64,000 bases of DNA. Origin: Tubulanus polymorphus. Lineage: Eukaryota; Nemertea; Palaeonemertea; Tubulaniformes; Tubulanidae. A program made the translations under genes and the position numbers. Every line of letters starts with the position of its first letter. Position 1 is the stretch's first letter. Location of the stretch: assembly GCF_964204645.1 (NCBI RefSeq), contig NC_134026.1, positions 14,534,450 to 14,598,449 of the forward strand. Direction: 5' to 3'. The notes below the pieces were generated by a model. It did no database searches. It was not told where the DNA came from and saw nothing but the letters and a program-made list of their open reading frames with translations. Below, in pieces: positions 1-10,827 of this stretch.

Positions 1-519
1 TCTCGATACATACCAGGCCAGTAATACCTTGCTCGCAAGGTTTTTCGTAGGTCCGTTTGTGACCCAAGTGACCGCCAGTCATTGAATCATGACCAGCCTC
101 TAACATTTCTGCATACATTCTTTTAGGTATGACTAACTGGCGAGGCCCATCAGCCTCAATTTTCTTTTTAGAGTCTACATGGTAAAGAACTCCATCATCA
201 TTAACAAAGAAGTAGTCTGACTGCAAGATAATTCTCCGGGCTTCCTTGTCATCATCTGGCAAGGTACCATCGAGTAAATAGTCTATAAGACACACTAATT
301 GTAAATCAGACCGCTGGAGCTCAGGCTGGGCACAGGCTCATTGTCAGCCTCGAGAGCACACGTGTCGATAGTGTCTTCCATACTATCAGAAATGGGATAC
401 GGGCGACGAGAGAGCCCATCGGCGTTCCCGTTTGCCTTGCCCGGACGATGCGATATGGAGTAATCAAATTGCTCTAAGTAGAGTGCAATACGGCCAACAC
501 GACCCGAAAGTGTTTTCAT
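1..519 (-). pseudogene. pol: Gypsy I RNase H end and integrase zinc-binding domain, partial
   Basis: The frame starting at 519 gives the RNase H tail and connector (FDYSISHRPGKANGNADGLSRRP), a very typical Gypsy junction. Further down, in positions 1-290, the reverse strand reads an H2C2 integrase zinc-binding domain (HDSMTGGHLGHKRTYEK) and a cysteine further on. The catalytic DDE core lies outside the window. Confidence 0.8.
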
Positions 520-2112
520 GGTCTGAAGATACCGTAAGCAACTGTGGTCTGTGATAATCTCAAAATGATATCCCGTAAGTAGGGTTCAAACTTTTTGACC
601 CCCGCCGCAACAGCTAAGAGTTCACGGTCGGTTGTGGAATAATTCCTTTCTGTCCTATTTAATCCACGGCCGGCATAGGCAATTGCCCTTTCCTGTCCAT
701 CCTGGACCTGCGCCAACACCATACCGATTCCATCATCTGATGCATCGGTATATAATAAGAATGGCGAGGCCCCATAAATGGGAAAGGCCAAACTGGGGCT
801 TCGAGCATAGCTTGCTTAAGGGTGTCAAAAGCCTGCTGACAGGAAGCATCCCATGTATATGCCACGCCTTTCTTAGTCAACTGGTGTAAAGGGGCGGCGA
901 TAGAGCTGTAACCTCTACAAAATCGCCTATAATAATTTGTAAAACCCAGAAAACTGCGTAGTTCCTTGAGGTTTGTGGGAATAGGCCATTCCTGTATAGC
1001 AGCTACCTTTTCCGGATCAGTAGCGATCCCGTCCTTTGATATTCGATGTCCAAGGAAGTCAATGGTTTTGACAGCAAACCGACATTTCTTGGGATTTAGG
1101 CGAAGGCCTGACTCACGAAATCGATCGAAAATTTGAGCCAGGTGAATTAAACGACCATCAAAAGAATTCGAGTAACAGATAATATCGTCCAAATATACTA
1201 GACAAAATTTCCCAACCAAGTCTCTCAGCACACCACCAGTCAACCTCTGAAAGGTAGATGGCGCCGATTTCAGACCAAATGGGAGTACCTCAAATTCCAA
1301 AAGAGACGACTGTGTTATAAAAGCAGTCTTATCCCTACTGGCCTCGTCAACTTCAACTTGCCAGTAGCCACTCAGAAAATCAAGTGAGCTAAAGAATGTA
1401 GGTGCCGCTTGACCAACCTGTGCCAAGAGATCATCGATGCTAGGCAGGGGAAAAGAGTCTGAACGGGTGACAGCATTCAATCCCCGATAGTCAACATATC
1501 ACTTGACATCTCCACTTGACATCTCCGTCCGGGCTCTTTCTTCGTACGAGAACTACTGGGGCGGCCCATGGGCTAGTACTATGCTGTACTACTCCCATGT
1601 CCAACATCTGTTTGAAATGTGTGTCGATGACATCTTGCATGGCTGGAGAGGCTCTATAAGGCCTTTTCCGAATCGGGGCTGCGTCCCCTGTGTCAATGAC
1701 GTGCTTGACTAAGTCGGTTTTGCCAAGTTCGTCCGGCGTTCGTGCGAAGATGTCCCTGTATGAGCGGATGAGTTCTAAAAGTGTCAAATTTTGTGATGGT
1801 GAAAGGTCTGAGTTTGACATCGATTTCAGGTATTCCAATGTCAGCGGATGTCTGAGGGTGTTTTACATGTGTGACCGACACCTCTGGAGGTCGGGTCAGC
1901 TGTCCCGAATTCCCTTCATTCTTCAGGGATTTGTCAAGTGACCACCCATCTGTCCATAAGTGGCCAAGATATATATCCTCATAGAGGGTGACATGTCGTG
2001 ACGCGGGATTCATGACCCGAACTGGAATGCCTGATTGTGTAACGTCGACAACTGACCTCGCACTCATAAGATCATGTGCCCTTAATTGATTTGCCGGCTC
2101 AAAGACTGCCAC
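516..2112 (-). pseudogene. pol: Gypsy I reverse transcriptase and RNase H, frameshifted
   Basis: RT fingers and palm are spread over frames at 1838-1491 and 1480-659. Landmarks are RKRPYRASPAMQDVID, SLDFLSGYWQVEVDE, FEVLPFGLKSAPSTFQ and the catalytic box VYLDDI near 1190. RNase H starts with LLYTDASDDGIGMVLAQ and continues in another frame to about 516. Breaks are visible at 1501-1526, where a 13-bp tandem duplication shifts the frame, and near 790 and 590. The 2112-1693 frame upstream is the protease-RT connector. The polymerase is therefore not functional as read. Confidence 0.85.
1501..1526. repeat. 13-bp tandem duplication inside Gypsy I RT
   Basis: ACTTGACATCTCC occurs twice in direct succession. 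Thirteen is not a multiple of three, so the duplication shifts the RT frame here. Confidence 0.85.
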
Positions 2113-2147
2113 CGACGCTTGTGTCCTGTCAATCGAATATTTTCCGT

Positions 2148-2561
2148 CTATGATGACCTCACATGAGGGGGGGGAATGACAGTCATTCGCGTAACCTTGA
2201 CGGACGAAGACTTGCCCAAATTGACAGTATTGTTGAAGTAAATTGCATCGGCCCCTGGTAACAAAAGGGCCTTTCTTGCATAATCAATAACTGCCTGGTT
2301 TTGATCTAAGAAATCAGCTCCAAGAATTACATCGGACGTGATACCGTCTACCACGTACATAGAGTGCGTAATTTCCAAATTGCCTAACACAAAATCCACA
2401 GAAATAACTCCTCTCAGGTCAAATTTAGTTCCATCTACCCCACGGGCAGATTGGAATTGACCGACCTGCAAAGGGCCATTTGATATCTGAGGATGAGTCG
2501 TAAAATAATCGTTCGATAATACAGAGATTTCGGCGCCCGTGTCGATCAAAATACTTAACAC
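2148..2561 (-). CDS. Gypsy I aspartic protease domain
   Basis: The sequence ILIDTGAEISVLS carries the D-T-G-A active site of retropepsins. The flap region and ILGADFLDQNQAVIDY match the C-terminal half of a Gypsy protease. It would cut the Gag-Pol polyprotein. It sits between the acidic linker and reverse transcriptase, as expected. The G-rich run at 2165-2174 lies at the domain's end. Confidence 0.8.
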   Translation of the reverse strand: MLSILIDTGAEISVLSNDYFTTHPQISNGPLQVGQFQSARGVDGTKFDLRGVISVDFVLGNLEITHSMYVVDGITSDVILGADFLDQNQAVIDYARKALLLPGADAIYFNNTVNLGKSSSVKVTRMTVIPPPHVRSS

Positions 2562-3705
2562 TAAGTGTCCCCGAATGGCTACCTGTCACTCGGTTAGCGA
2601 CAGTTGCCATGATTGACGGGGAATAAACCTCTTGTTCAATAGGATTATTCTGACTAGAAAGAGACCCTATGTCGTTGGTTGGCGTGTTACCTAAAGTCGT
2701 CGTAATAGTTGGAAGTTGTTCCTGACAGTGAATAGTAGGTTGAAACTCGGAGTTCGAATCTCCTATTCCAACATTGTCGTTGATTGGCATAATCGGTTTA
2801 GACGTGGGGACAACCTGACCTCTGTCCTGTACGTTGGACATTTCATTACCGATTGGTTGATGAAAACCGCTGGTATTCGAGGTGACAGGACGATCCTGTT
2901 CTTTTTCGAATAACTGACAACAATTTTCCGATGTTGACACCTGATTTGATACATTTGATACGACAGTCTCCGTATCATGATGATCATTACGACATTCCGA
3001 CCGCGAACTGTTATTACTTAAATCAACTGACACTATGTCACATTGTACCGCTGATTCGGAAGTTACCGGGTACTTATACTGATCAGGAGTGCGTTCGTGA
3101 CAATTCAATTGAGACTTCTTATCTCTAAAAAGGTCATCTTCTGCCGTATCCGTCGGACCATTAACCCCTCTAGGGTGTGACCTATCAACACTAATATTGT
3201 CACCCGAGCACGCCATATCTGCACGTACCTCCTGCAATTCAACCGGATCGCTAAACGTGACCCTCCTGTGTCTTTTTACAGGCTCTCTAGTAACCGACAA
3301 CTGGGAATTATTCCTCCAGCTGTCCTCAAAATTTGATCCCCGATCCATATAAAAATTTCCATCTAACGACAACTGGGAATTGTCCCTCCAGCTGTCCCCT
3401 AAGTTACGATCCTGAATGCCATAATCGTCATCGGCCCCCCATGAAGGAGTGTGATAGCCGATAAACCTATCTAAATCCAATGACTCATCGTCATCAAAGT
3501 AATACGAATTATAATTGTCCTCAGTCTCAAAATAACTGTCAACTGAATCTGCTAGCATGTCGCCCTGATTAAATGACACGTCAAATATACCATCCCTATC
3601 GTCCTCAAAATAATCATCATAATCAAAAATATAATTGTCAATTTCCGGACAGTCGTTGTCATATCTATGATACCCCGAACATTTGTCATCCCACAAAAAA
3701 ATCAC
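2562..3705 (-). CDS. Gypsy I acidic linker between gag and protease
   Basis: An open frame of roughly 380 residues, very rich in D, E, S and N, lies between gag and protease. It contains a repeated SWRNNSQLS-like phrase (compare GDSWRDNSQLSLDGN with EDSWRNNSQLSVTRE). I recognise no domain. It probably is the N-terminal part of the Pol polyprotein or an extra gag-pol spacer. The track frame runs on to 2425 but leaves the protease frame near 2562, so a shift is needed to enter protease; whether that is programmed or damage cannot be told. Confidence 0.5.
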
Positions 3706-3770
3706 TCATTATCGCCGAATCGGGCGAGGGCTCTGTTGACCATTCATTTCGCGACCCCACCCTTGTCGGT

Positions 3771-4856
3771 TCATAGGATGAGGTCTCCGGTCGTTTCCCT
3801 GACTAAATTTTCGATTAGCCCCTTGGAGCCACGCCCAATATTCTGTGGCCAAAACTGACCCCTACTAGCATTTTGGGGACGGCGATTATCACGCTGAAAT
3901 GCGTCCCGGTTTGGTGACCTTTGTTGGTCGTAACGCCACGTCGGGCAATTCCTGGCGTAATGACCAGGGGCGTGACATTGATAGCACACCACCCGGCCAT
4001 CCTGTGACCTTTGTGACGGGCGGCATTCGCTATAAAATGTGGCTCTATCATTCCGTTGAGTACGGGTAGACTTCTGGATGTCCATAATTTGGCGGAACAT
4101 GTCCCGTAACTCAGTCATAACGTCACCCATCGCTTTATTTGGTTCGGTCCCAATTTGCGATACCTTGGGAGACGACAGAGCTTTACGTTGTTCGATATGC
4201 TCCGCCATTCTGGCTGCCTCCGCATCCCTAAATGTCGTCGGACGCTGTGACAACAGGTAGACAGAGATGTCAGGGCGAGAGTTGTTAATTAGTGACATCT
4301 TTTTCTGGTGGTCCGAAAATTTCAAACTCGAGGCCACACGATCAATCTCTTCCGCAAACCTATTGTCCGGTTGTGTCTCCCCATGTCGTATCGTCGTCAA
4401 AGCCGACTCCTTGACCAAAGCCAACGAGGTGGGGCTAAATTGCGCGCAAAACGCACGGACAATATTTTCCCAGGGAGTGACAACTTTGCCACCGGCCGCA
4501 TCGGTTCCCTGATCAATGCAGAGGTCATTGAATAGAACTAGGGCTGGGCCAGCCAAAAACCAATATAATTGCTTCTTTTTTGCAATTTCGTCCCAGCCCC
4601 TAAGCTCGGCCAAACGATCGAACCCTCTGAACCAATCAGAGACGCACTGACTGTCTCGTCCCGTGAATTTGGGGAGCATAGAAAAATTCATAAAAGCGGT
4701 GGCCGTGTCCACCTGCTCCCGTAGGCCTGAGAGGGCCTCCAGGACCGTGTTATCGTTAACGGGGGGATGACCCTGTGGGACCCCTTCGGCAGGGGGTTGC
4801 CCCTGCAAGCCGCCCGCACCGTCCTGCCCGTATGCAGTGCCGCTTCTAGTAGCCAT
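3771..4856 (-). CDS. gag: Gypsy I Gag
   Basis: A 361-residue frame beginning MATRSGTAYGQ, with a glycine/proline-rich N-terminus. Residues 50-210 look like a retrotransposon capsid region, including FTGRDSQCVSDWFRGFDRL and the downstream helix-rich part. A CCHC zinc knuckle (CYQCHAPGHYARNC) lies near residues 292-305, followed by a basic tail. It would coat retrotransposon RNA in a cytoplasmic particle. The first ATG comes about 90 bp after the putative primer-binding site, which supports the start. The frame is uninterrupted although pol downstream is damaged. Confidence 0.85.
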   Translation of the reverse strand: MATRSGTAYGQDGAGGLQGQPPAEGVPQGHPPVNDNTVLEALSGLREQVDTATAFMNFSMLPKFTGRDSQCVSDWFRGFDRLAELRGWDEIAKKKQLYWFLAGPALVLFNDLCIDQGTDAAGGKVVTPWENIVRAFCAQFSPTSLALVKESALTTIRHGETQPDNRFAEEIDRVASSLKFSDHQKKMSLINNSRPDISVYLLSQRPTTFRDAEAARMAEHIEQRKALSSPKVSQIGTEPNKAMGDVMTELRDMFRQIMDIQKSTRTQRNDRATFYSECRPSQRSQDGRVVCYQCHAPGHYARNCPTWRYDQQRSPNRDAFQRDNRRPQNASRGQFWPQNIGRGSKGLIENLVRETTGDLIL

Positions 4857-4946
4857 AATATTGTTGAAACGGAGTAATTCTAATTATATTTAAGTATTTC
4901 TATACTACTATGTTAAATACTAAACTCGATCCTGATGATCGGCCCA

Positions 4947-5704
4947 ACAAAGCAGCTTTTCCCAAATGCGGTCAATGTCCGCCACAGTCAACTCTTCGTT
5001 CGACAACGACAAAAGAATGTCGTCAATCCCCTCAAAATTCCACGAAAATGAAGGGCTGGGGACAGACTGCTTCTCTAAAAATGGGCTTAAACACTGACCA
5101 GGTGAAAGATCTAATGGCTGGTCAACCGCAGACAGACCCCAAGGACAGGGCAGACACACCCCAAGGACAGGTCCAGTGGGAAAATTGGTACAGATGTTCC
5201 CAAAGATCCGCCAAACAATTGCCCAGCTGCAGTTGTGTCAACAGACGATGGTCTATCCGCCAACAATGGGGACAGGTCTAATGGCTGCTCTGTGTCCAAT
5301 GGACGTTCGGCATCCCCTGTAGGTCGAACCAGCCGATGAAGCCCGCGTGATAAGCTGGTCAGTCCCTATCGGGCTACAACGGTTCGAATCCGTACCCGAT
5401 GAATTCAGAGTGGGGAAAGAGGGTGCTGAGGGCGGACAAGTGCACCGTATCCGGTCGTAAAAGACCGCTAGCGTTGGGCACGTGCAGTATAAACAAGTGT
5501 CTTGTAACTCAAAGTCCGTTAGCCGGGAATACGGAGTCCCACTATTATTGTCCCTAGAAGGTGACCGTGCTGCAGCTATTGATGTCGGAGTTGCGGGTGT
5601 CAAGCGCACCGCAACGAGACACCTCTTTCGGGGTGGGGCACCCAAATAACCAGCGCTAGGGCGTTTGGTTGTAACCCTTACCGTTATCGGCCCCGACATA
5701 AACA
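4947..5704 (-). repeat. Putative 5' LTR of Gypsy I
   Basis: No long gene is present between the gag start and element X. On the minus strand the block would start with TGTTTATGTCGGGG at 5704 and end near 4947, directly before TGGGCCGATCATCAGG, which looks like a tRNA primer-binding site beginning TGG. The 3' LTR is outside the window, so the limits cannot be confirmed. Short frames inside are not convincing genes. Confidence 0.35.
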
Positions 5705-5750
5705 ATTGATAATATTATTAATAGAAAGGAAATGTATGATCATCAAGTAA

Positions 5751-6284
5751 CACATTATTATTCGAAAATGGAATTATTAAATTCATGGAATCAATTGTAA
5801 AGCTGAAAAAAAAAAACGGTTATGCTTCGGTCAAAGGAATGATAGAGAAATTGTTACCTAGCAGTGCGGGTTTGCGTAGAACGTGTGATTCAGCTGTTAG
5901 CACTGACCGAGGCTACAATATTGTAACCTAGGTCGGTTCACTGCACAACTTTTTTTGTGAACACTGACCGAGGCTACAATATTGTAGCCTAGGTCGGTTC
6001 ACTGCATGACCTTTGCTTGCGATTACAGGCCCAACCCCAGTCGGTTGTTTTTACAGTATTTGAAGTACTGGCTAGTTGGATGTTTCCATAAATAAACAGT
6101 ATTTTGAAGATGGACATAGAGAATGTTTTTTATTTCGTCTTGAGAAGGTCCTACTGTTCAAAATATGAATTGAAATATAAAGGATGGAGTTAGTTTCCGT
6201 TCCCAATACTGTATTTATGCTTTTAATCATGAAGGATAATTGTGTTATAGCAATTATAGTGATAACCTACGACAGTTTCAAATT
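5751..6284 (+). mobile_element. Element X, copy 1: left end only
   Basis: This stretch matches 51305-51857 closely, starting at the same sequence (CACATTATTATTCGAAAATG) and running to CCTACGACAGTTTCAAATT. It then stops abruptly where Polinton copy A begins. The same terminus appears inverted at 61721, which defines it as a terminal inverted repeat. It holds two copies of a long palindrome. The rest of this copy is not seen downstream of Polinton A. Confidence 0.8.
5908..5998. repeat. Two subterminal palindromes of element X
   Basis: Two units centred on AGGCTACAATATTGTAGCCT or a one-base variant, each flanked by GACCG and GGTCGGT, about 55 bp apart. The same palindrome recurs at 51462-51555 and in the satellite at 61182-61570. 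Confidence 0.85.
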
Positions 6285-6690
6285 AGTAATAGGGGTAATG
6301 GGCTTTCATACCAAAGGTCGAACGGTCGAGCCCATTAAAAAACAAAATATTAAAAGTAATTAAAAAACTATAATATATTTTCATAACCGCGCGCATTTTA
6401 TATCAAAACTAAATATTTATTCTAAGATATCAATAATATAAAAAGCATATTGTATTAAATCAATTGGTCGCTCCACTTCGCTACCGCTCCGCTCCGCGAC
6501 CAATTGATTTAATTACAATACACAAATTCAAATAATCAAATATATTCAAATGATAATAATTATTCTATTATTCAACTGAAATGCACGCGGTTATGAAAAT
6601 ATATTATAGTTTTTTAATTACTTTTAATATATGTTATTAATGAACTCGATCATTAAACCTTTGATATGAAAGCCCATTACCCCTATTACT
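6285..6690. repeat. Terminal hairpin of Polinton A (406 bp palindrome)
   Basis: The first bases (AGTAATAGGGGTAATGGGCT, then TTTCATACCAAAGGTCGA) return inverted as ...CCTTTGATATGAAAGCCC and ATTACCCCTATTACT at 6650-6690. The arms also pair through the ACCGCGCGCATT/AATGCACGCGGT segment. A shorter inner palindrome (CAATTGGTCGC...GCGACCAATTG) sits at the centre near 6487. Shorter versions of this hairpin open or close the related elements at 23009, 30022, 32829 and 33365. Confidence 0.85.
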
Positions 6691-6737
6691 CTTAAAATAT
6701 TCACATATATGAATAACATTTAAATCATTGAACTTCT

Positions 6738-6759
6738 AAAATCAATTTTAATAAAAAAT
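6738..6759 (+). promoter_or_regulatory. Early-type promoter-like motif before PolB A
   Basis: AAAATCAATTTTAATAAAAAAT about 11 bp before the PolB ATG. The same sequence, with few changes, precedes copy B genes (23189, 23586), copy C PolB (51005-51026, minus) and the HNH gene (33799), but not the structural genes. Confidence 0.55.
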
Positions 6760-6770
6760 ATAGTATTAAA

Positions 6771-9700
6771 ATGGAAGCAAATAAATACTACTGCCCAACA
6801 TGTAATATCGATATAGATAAATCCCAAAAAGCAAGACACAATAAAACTAAAACACATTTAGAGAATAAATTGAAACTAGAGTATAAAGATGATATATTAG
6901 AAAATAAATTAGAAGAATTAAAGGATGAAAAAGAAACATACAAATGTGATACATGTAATCAATCATTCAGTGATAAAAGATATTATAAAGAACATTTAAA
7001 ATCTATAAGTCATATTAGAAATAAGAATAATGATATTTTAGGTGAAGATTATTTTGATAATGATAACGATAAGAAACAGAAGACAATTAAAAGAATAAAA
7101 AATAAATTAAACAATAAAAGACCATACATGGAAGATGTAAGAAATTATATTAATTCATTAGATAATAAAAAAGATATAGAGATAACCGAAGCATTTAAAA
7201 GTGATATTGGTCCAGCAGCTATCGAGTTTAAATTTCATAAAGGAAAAACAATAGAAGAAAATAAAAAACATTTAGAAAATATGAAAGAAATAATAAAAAT
7301 AATAACTGATGTTGAATATCCTAAAATAAGTATATCAGTTAAAGTAAAGTTTATAAAATCTGAAGATAAACCAATATATAATATAAATTCTCATTCACAA
7401 CATATTATATCTAAACAACATATAGATGATAAATTAAATAAATGTTATAATGAAGTAAAAACTAAAATAGAAGAGAAATATTTTGAAGGATCTGGTTTAA
7501 TATTTGATGAAATAATATTTATGACTTTACATGTTTATAACACAAAATATAATAAGTTAACTAAATCAAAACCAATTGATGAAAATAATTTATCATATTA
7601 TAAAGAACCTGATATTGAAGCATCGAGTTATATTAAACTACCATTTAAAACTAATGCTGTAATAAATATACAAAATGAAGATGATAAATGTTTTCTATGG
7701 GCTATAATAAGTTGTTTACATCCAACAGAAGATATTACACATAGTTTTAGATTAACTCATTATAAACCATTTGAAAATAATTATAAGATAGATAAGTATC
7801 CTGTTAGAATTAAAAACATCCCAAAAATAGAAAGAGATAATAATCTTAAAATAAATGTATTTGATTTAATTAAATTACCAAATACAAAAGGAAATAATAT
7901 TAAACATTATACATTAGAACCTTTATACCTATCAAAAGATTATGATTCAAATGATGTTATAGATATACTATATTATGAGAATCATTATATGTGGATTAAA
8001 CAAATAGATTTATTTTTCAAATCAGAAAATGATCACCATAAAATATATCTATGTAGAAAATGTTTACATAGATTCAGTAATGAAAGTACATTATTAAATC
8101 ATAAACAACTATGTGATAATCATGATTATTGTAAATTAGTTTTACCAAATGAAAAAGATAAAATATTAGAATTCAAAAAATATGATTACAAAAATAAAGT
8201 ACCATTTGTAATATATGGAGATTTTGAATCATTAAATAAAGAATTAACAGATAAAGATAGAAAAGATATATATTATAAAAGAAAGAAATTAAATTCTAAT
8301 GAAAGTGATTATTCAGATGAACCACCAATAACAAATACTATTAAAAAGATTCATCAATCAGCTGCAGCTTTCGGGTTATATATTAAATCTAATTATCCAG
8401 AACTAATCGAAAGTGAATATTATAATTATAGAAATGAAAATGTTATCAATCATTTTTGTGACTTATTAATTGAATATGAAATAAGATTTAGTAAATTATT
8501 GAATACAAATAAAGAAATAATTATGACAGAAGAAGATAAAGAAGAATTTGAGTTTGCAGATAAATGTTATTATTGTGAAAAGATATTTAATTATAAAGAT
8601 AAAAAAGTAAGAGACCATGATCATTTGAATGGAAAGTTTAGAGGCGCTGCACATGAGAATTGTAACTTACAAGCTAAGAAAATTAACTTTGTACCAGTTA
8701 TATTTCATAATCTATCGGGGTATGACGCGCATTTATTCATCAAACAGTTATGTCATAAAATAGAAGAAATCAATAATGAAATAGAAATATTAAATTCAAA
8801 TAGATCAAAAGATAAAATACCAACTTATAAATTTAGAATGTTAGCTAAAACATCTGAGAATTATATATCTTTCCAATTTGGATGCTTAAGATTTATAGAT
8901 TCATATAGATTTTTAAGTAGTTCATTAGATAACTTATCAAAATCATTAGTTGATGACGAATTAAAGATATTAAAAGAATATTACCCAAATAATGATGATT
9001 TTCAATTAATGAGATATAAAGGAGCAATTCCATATTCATTTTATAAATCACATAATGATTTTAAAATAACTGAATTATTGAAAGAACAATTTTATGATGA
9101 ATTAAAAAATGAATATGTAAAAGATGAAGTTTATAATAGAGCATTGAATATTTGGAATCATTTCGAAATTAAAAATCATGGGCAATTAGTAGATTTATAT
9201 TTAAAATCAGATGTATTATTATTAACCGATATATTCGAAAGGTTTAGAGATGTAAACCTAAAATATTTTAACATTGATCCTTGTCATTGTTATTCATCAC
9301 CAGGTTTAACATGGGATTGTGGTTTAAAATTTACAGATATAAAAATGGATTTGTTAACAAATATAGATCAATTACTATTATTTGAAAAATCTATAAGAGG
9401 AGGTGTTTCAGGTGTATTAGGTGATAGATATTTCAATGTAAATGATAATCCTGGATATAAATTATTATACATATATGCAAATAATCTTTATGGTTGGGCA
9501 ATGATGGAACCACAACCTTATGGGATGTTTGAAATAACTGAAGTTTTACAAATTGATAAATTTGATTGGAAGAAAAGAATTCTAGATATTGCAGATGATT
9601 CAGATACTGGTTACTTCTTCGTTGTAGATTTAGAATACCCTGAAAATATTAAATTCAAATCTAGAAATCTAGCATATTGTCCCGAACATAAAACTGTTAA

Positions 9701-10799
9701 ACATGAAGAATTATCAAATTATCAAAAAAGAATTAAACCCGATAATCATATTCATACTGAAAAGTTAATGGTAACTCAAGAAGATAAATATAATTACGTT
9801 GTGCATTATAGAATGTTGAAGTTTTATTTGAATCAAGGAATGATTCTAAAAGAAGTACATAGATATATTTCATTCAGTCAATCTAAATGGTTAGAAAAAT
9901 ATATAGATTTTAATACTACACAGAGAACTAAATCTAAAACTGATTTTGAAAAAGATTTCTTCAAACTAATGAATAATGCATTCTATGGTAAGACTTGTGA
10001 AAATATTAGAATTAGAAATGATATCGAGTTAGTCAGTAATGGTAAAAGAATTAGGCATTTACAATCATATCCTAAGTTTATAGGTAACAGAATATTTGAT
10101 GAAAATTTAGCAGCAGTTAAAATGAAAAGAACTTCAATGAAGTTCAATAAACCTATTTATGTTGGTGCCGCAGTTCTAGAAATTTCAAAATTCCTAATGT
10201 ATAAATTTTATTATAATATACTACAACCTCATTTTGGAGAAAAACACATAGAAATTCTATACTTTGATACCGACAGTTACATATTAAAGATAAAAACTGA
10301 TAACATAACAGATGATTTAAAAACATTAAAACATCATTTTGATTTTAGTAACTATCCTAAAAATCATGAATTGTTTAGCAATGATAATAAAAAAGTTCCT
10401 GGGAAGTTTAAGGATGAATTAGGTGGTGAAGAAATGATAGAGTTCATTGGTATTAGATCTAAAATGTATTCATATAAAACTAAAGAACATGAAGCTAAAA
10501 AGTTAAAAGGAATTACCAAAAGCGTTGTTGAAAAGAATATTCATTTCAAAGATTACATCAATTGTATATTTAATGAAGAAGTTAGAAAACATAAGATGAA
10601 ATGTTTAAGATCTGAAGATCATGAAATGTATATTGAAGAGATAGAGAAGATAAGTCTAAACCCATTTGATGATAAAAGATATATTTTAGATGATGGAATC
10701 CACACAGTCGCCTATGGTTGCAATTTAGATGAATATATAAAATTCAAAAGAGAAGAAACAAAAGAAAATGAGATTATGAAAAGGATTCTAGCGTGTTAA
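6771..10799 (+). CDS. polB: Protein-primed family B DNA polymerase, Polinton type (catalytically altered)
   Basis: 1342 residues, uninterrupted. Two C2H2 fingers at about 8-36 and 58-82, and a third-like finger near 425-448. Exonuclease motifs: YGDFES with D484/E486, NLSGYDAHLF, and YLKSDVLLLTD. An endonuclease VII-like Cys/His insert (VRDHDHLNGKFRGAAH) is at about 597-635. Polymerase motif B is KLMNNAFYGKT near 1065 and motif C is YFDTDSY at 1164. It would replicate the element by protein priming. Oddity: motif A reads YIYANNLYGW, with Tyr902 where copy C has Asp, so polymerase activity is probably lost although the frame is open. The first ATG follows the early-type motif. Confidence 0.93.
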   Translation: MEANKYYCPTCNIDIDKSQKARHNKTKTHLENKLKLEYKDDILENKLEELKDEKETYKCDTCNQSFSDKRYYKEHLKSISHIRNKNNDILGEDYFDNDNDKKQKTIKRIKNKLNNKRPYMEDVRNYINSLDNKKDIEITEAFKSDIGPAAIEFKFHKGKTIEENKKHLENMKEIIKIITDVEYPKISISVKVKFIKSEDKPIYNINSHSQHIISKQHIDDKLNKCYNEVKTKIEEKYFEGSGLIFDEIIFMTLHVYNTKYNKLTKSKPIDENNLSYYKEPDIEASSYIKLPFKTNAVINIQNEDDKCFLWAIISCLHPTEDITHSFRLTHYKPFENNYKIDKYPVRIKNIPKIERDNNLKINVFDLIKLPNTKGNNIKHYTLEPLYLSKDYDSNDVIDILYYENHYMWIKQIDLFFKSENDHHKIYLCRKCLHRFSNESTLLNHKQLCDNHDYCKLVLPNEKDKILEFKKYDYKNKVPFVIYGDFESLNKELTDKDRKDIYYKRKKLNSNESDYSDEPPITNTIKKIHQSAAAFGLYIKSNYPELIESEYYNYRNENVINHFCDLLIEYEIRFSKLLNTNKEIIMTEEDKEEFEFADKCYYCEKIFNYKDKKVRDHDHLNGKFRGAAHENCNLQAKKINFVPVIFHNLSGYDAHLFIKQLCHKIEEINNEIEILNSNRSKDKIPTYKFRMLAKTSENYISFQFGCLRFIDSYRFLSSSLDNLSKSLVDDELKILKEYYPNNDDFQLMRYKGAIPYSFYKSHNDFKITELLKEQFYDELKNEYVKDEVYNRALNIWNHFEIKNHGQLVDLYLKSDVLLLTDIFERFRDVNLKYFNIDPCHCYSSPGLTWDCGLKFTDIKMDLLTNIDQLLLFEKSIRGGVSGVLGDRYFNVNDNPGYKLLYIYANNLYGWAMMEPQPYGMFEITEVLQIDKFDWKKRILDIADDSDTGYFFVVDLEYPENIKFKSRNLAYCPEHKTVKHEELSNYQKRIKPDNHIHTEKLMVTQEDKYNYVVHYRMLKFYLNQGMILKEVHRYISFSQSKWLEKYIDFNTTQRTKSKTDFEKDFFKLMNNAFYGKTCENIRIRNDIELVSNGKRIRHLQSYPKFIGNRIFDENLAAVKMKRTSMKFNKPIYVGAAVLEISKFLMYKFYYNILQPHFGEKHIEILYFDTDSYILKIKTDNITDDLKTLKHHFDFSNYPKNHELFSNDNKKVPGKFKDELGGEEMIEFIGIRSKMYSYKTKEHEAKKLKGITKSVVEKNIHFKDYINCIFNEEVRKHKMKCLRSEDHEMYIEEIEKISLNPFDDKRYILDDGIHTVAYGCNLDEYIKFKREETKENEIMKRILAC

Positions 10800-10827
10800 T
10801 AAATTTCAATAAAAATTTGTATAATAA

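Larger units (their letters stand above)
1..5704 (-). mobile_element. Ty3/Gypsy retrotransposon I, 5' part, truncated by window
   Basis: Reading right to left there is a putative LTR, gag with a CCHC knuckle, an acidic linker, an aspartic protease, reverse transcriptase with YLDD, RNase H, and the zinc-binding start of an integrase. This is the Ty3/Gypsy gene order. The integrase core and 3' LTR lie beyond position 1. Several frameshifts show that the copy is not intact. It is a different family from Gypsy II at 28288-63155: its gag and protease look different and its 5' end is much longer. Confidence 0.9.

Noticed and set aside
4910-5281. Frames of 60-150 codons in the Gypsy I 5' region
   Set aside because: They lie in the probable LTR/leader, overlap each other on both strands and show no protein family.
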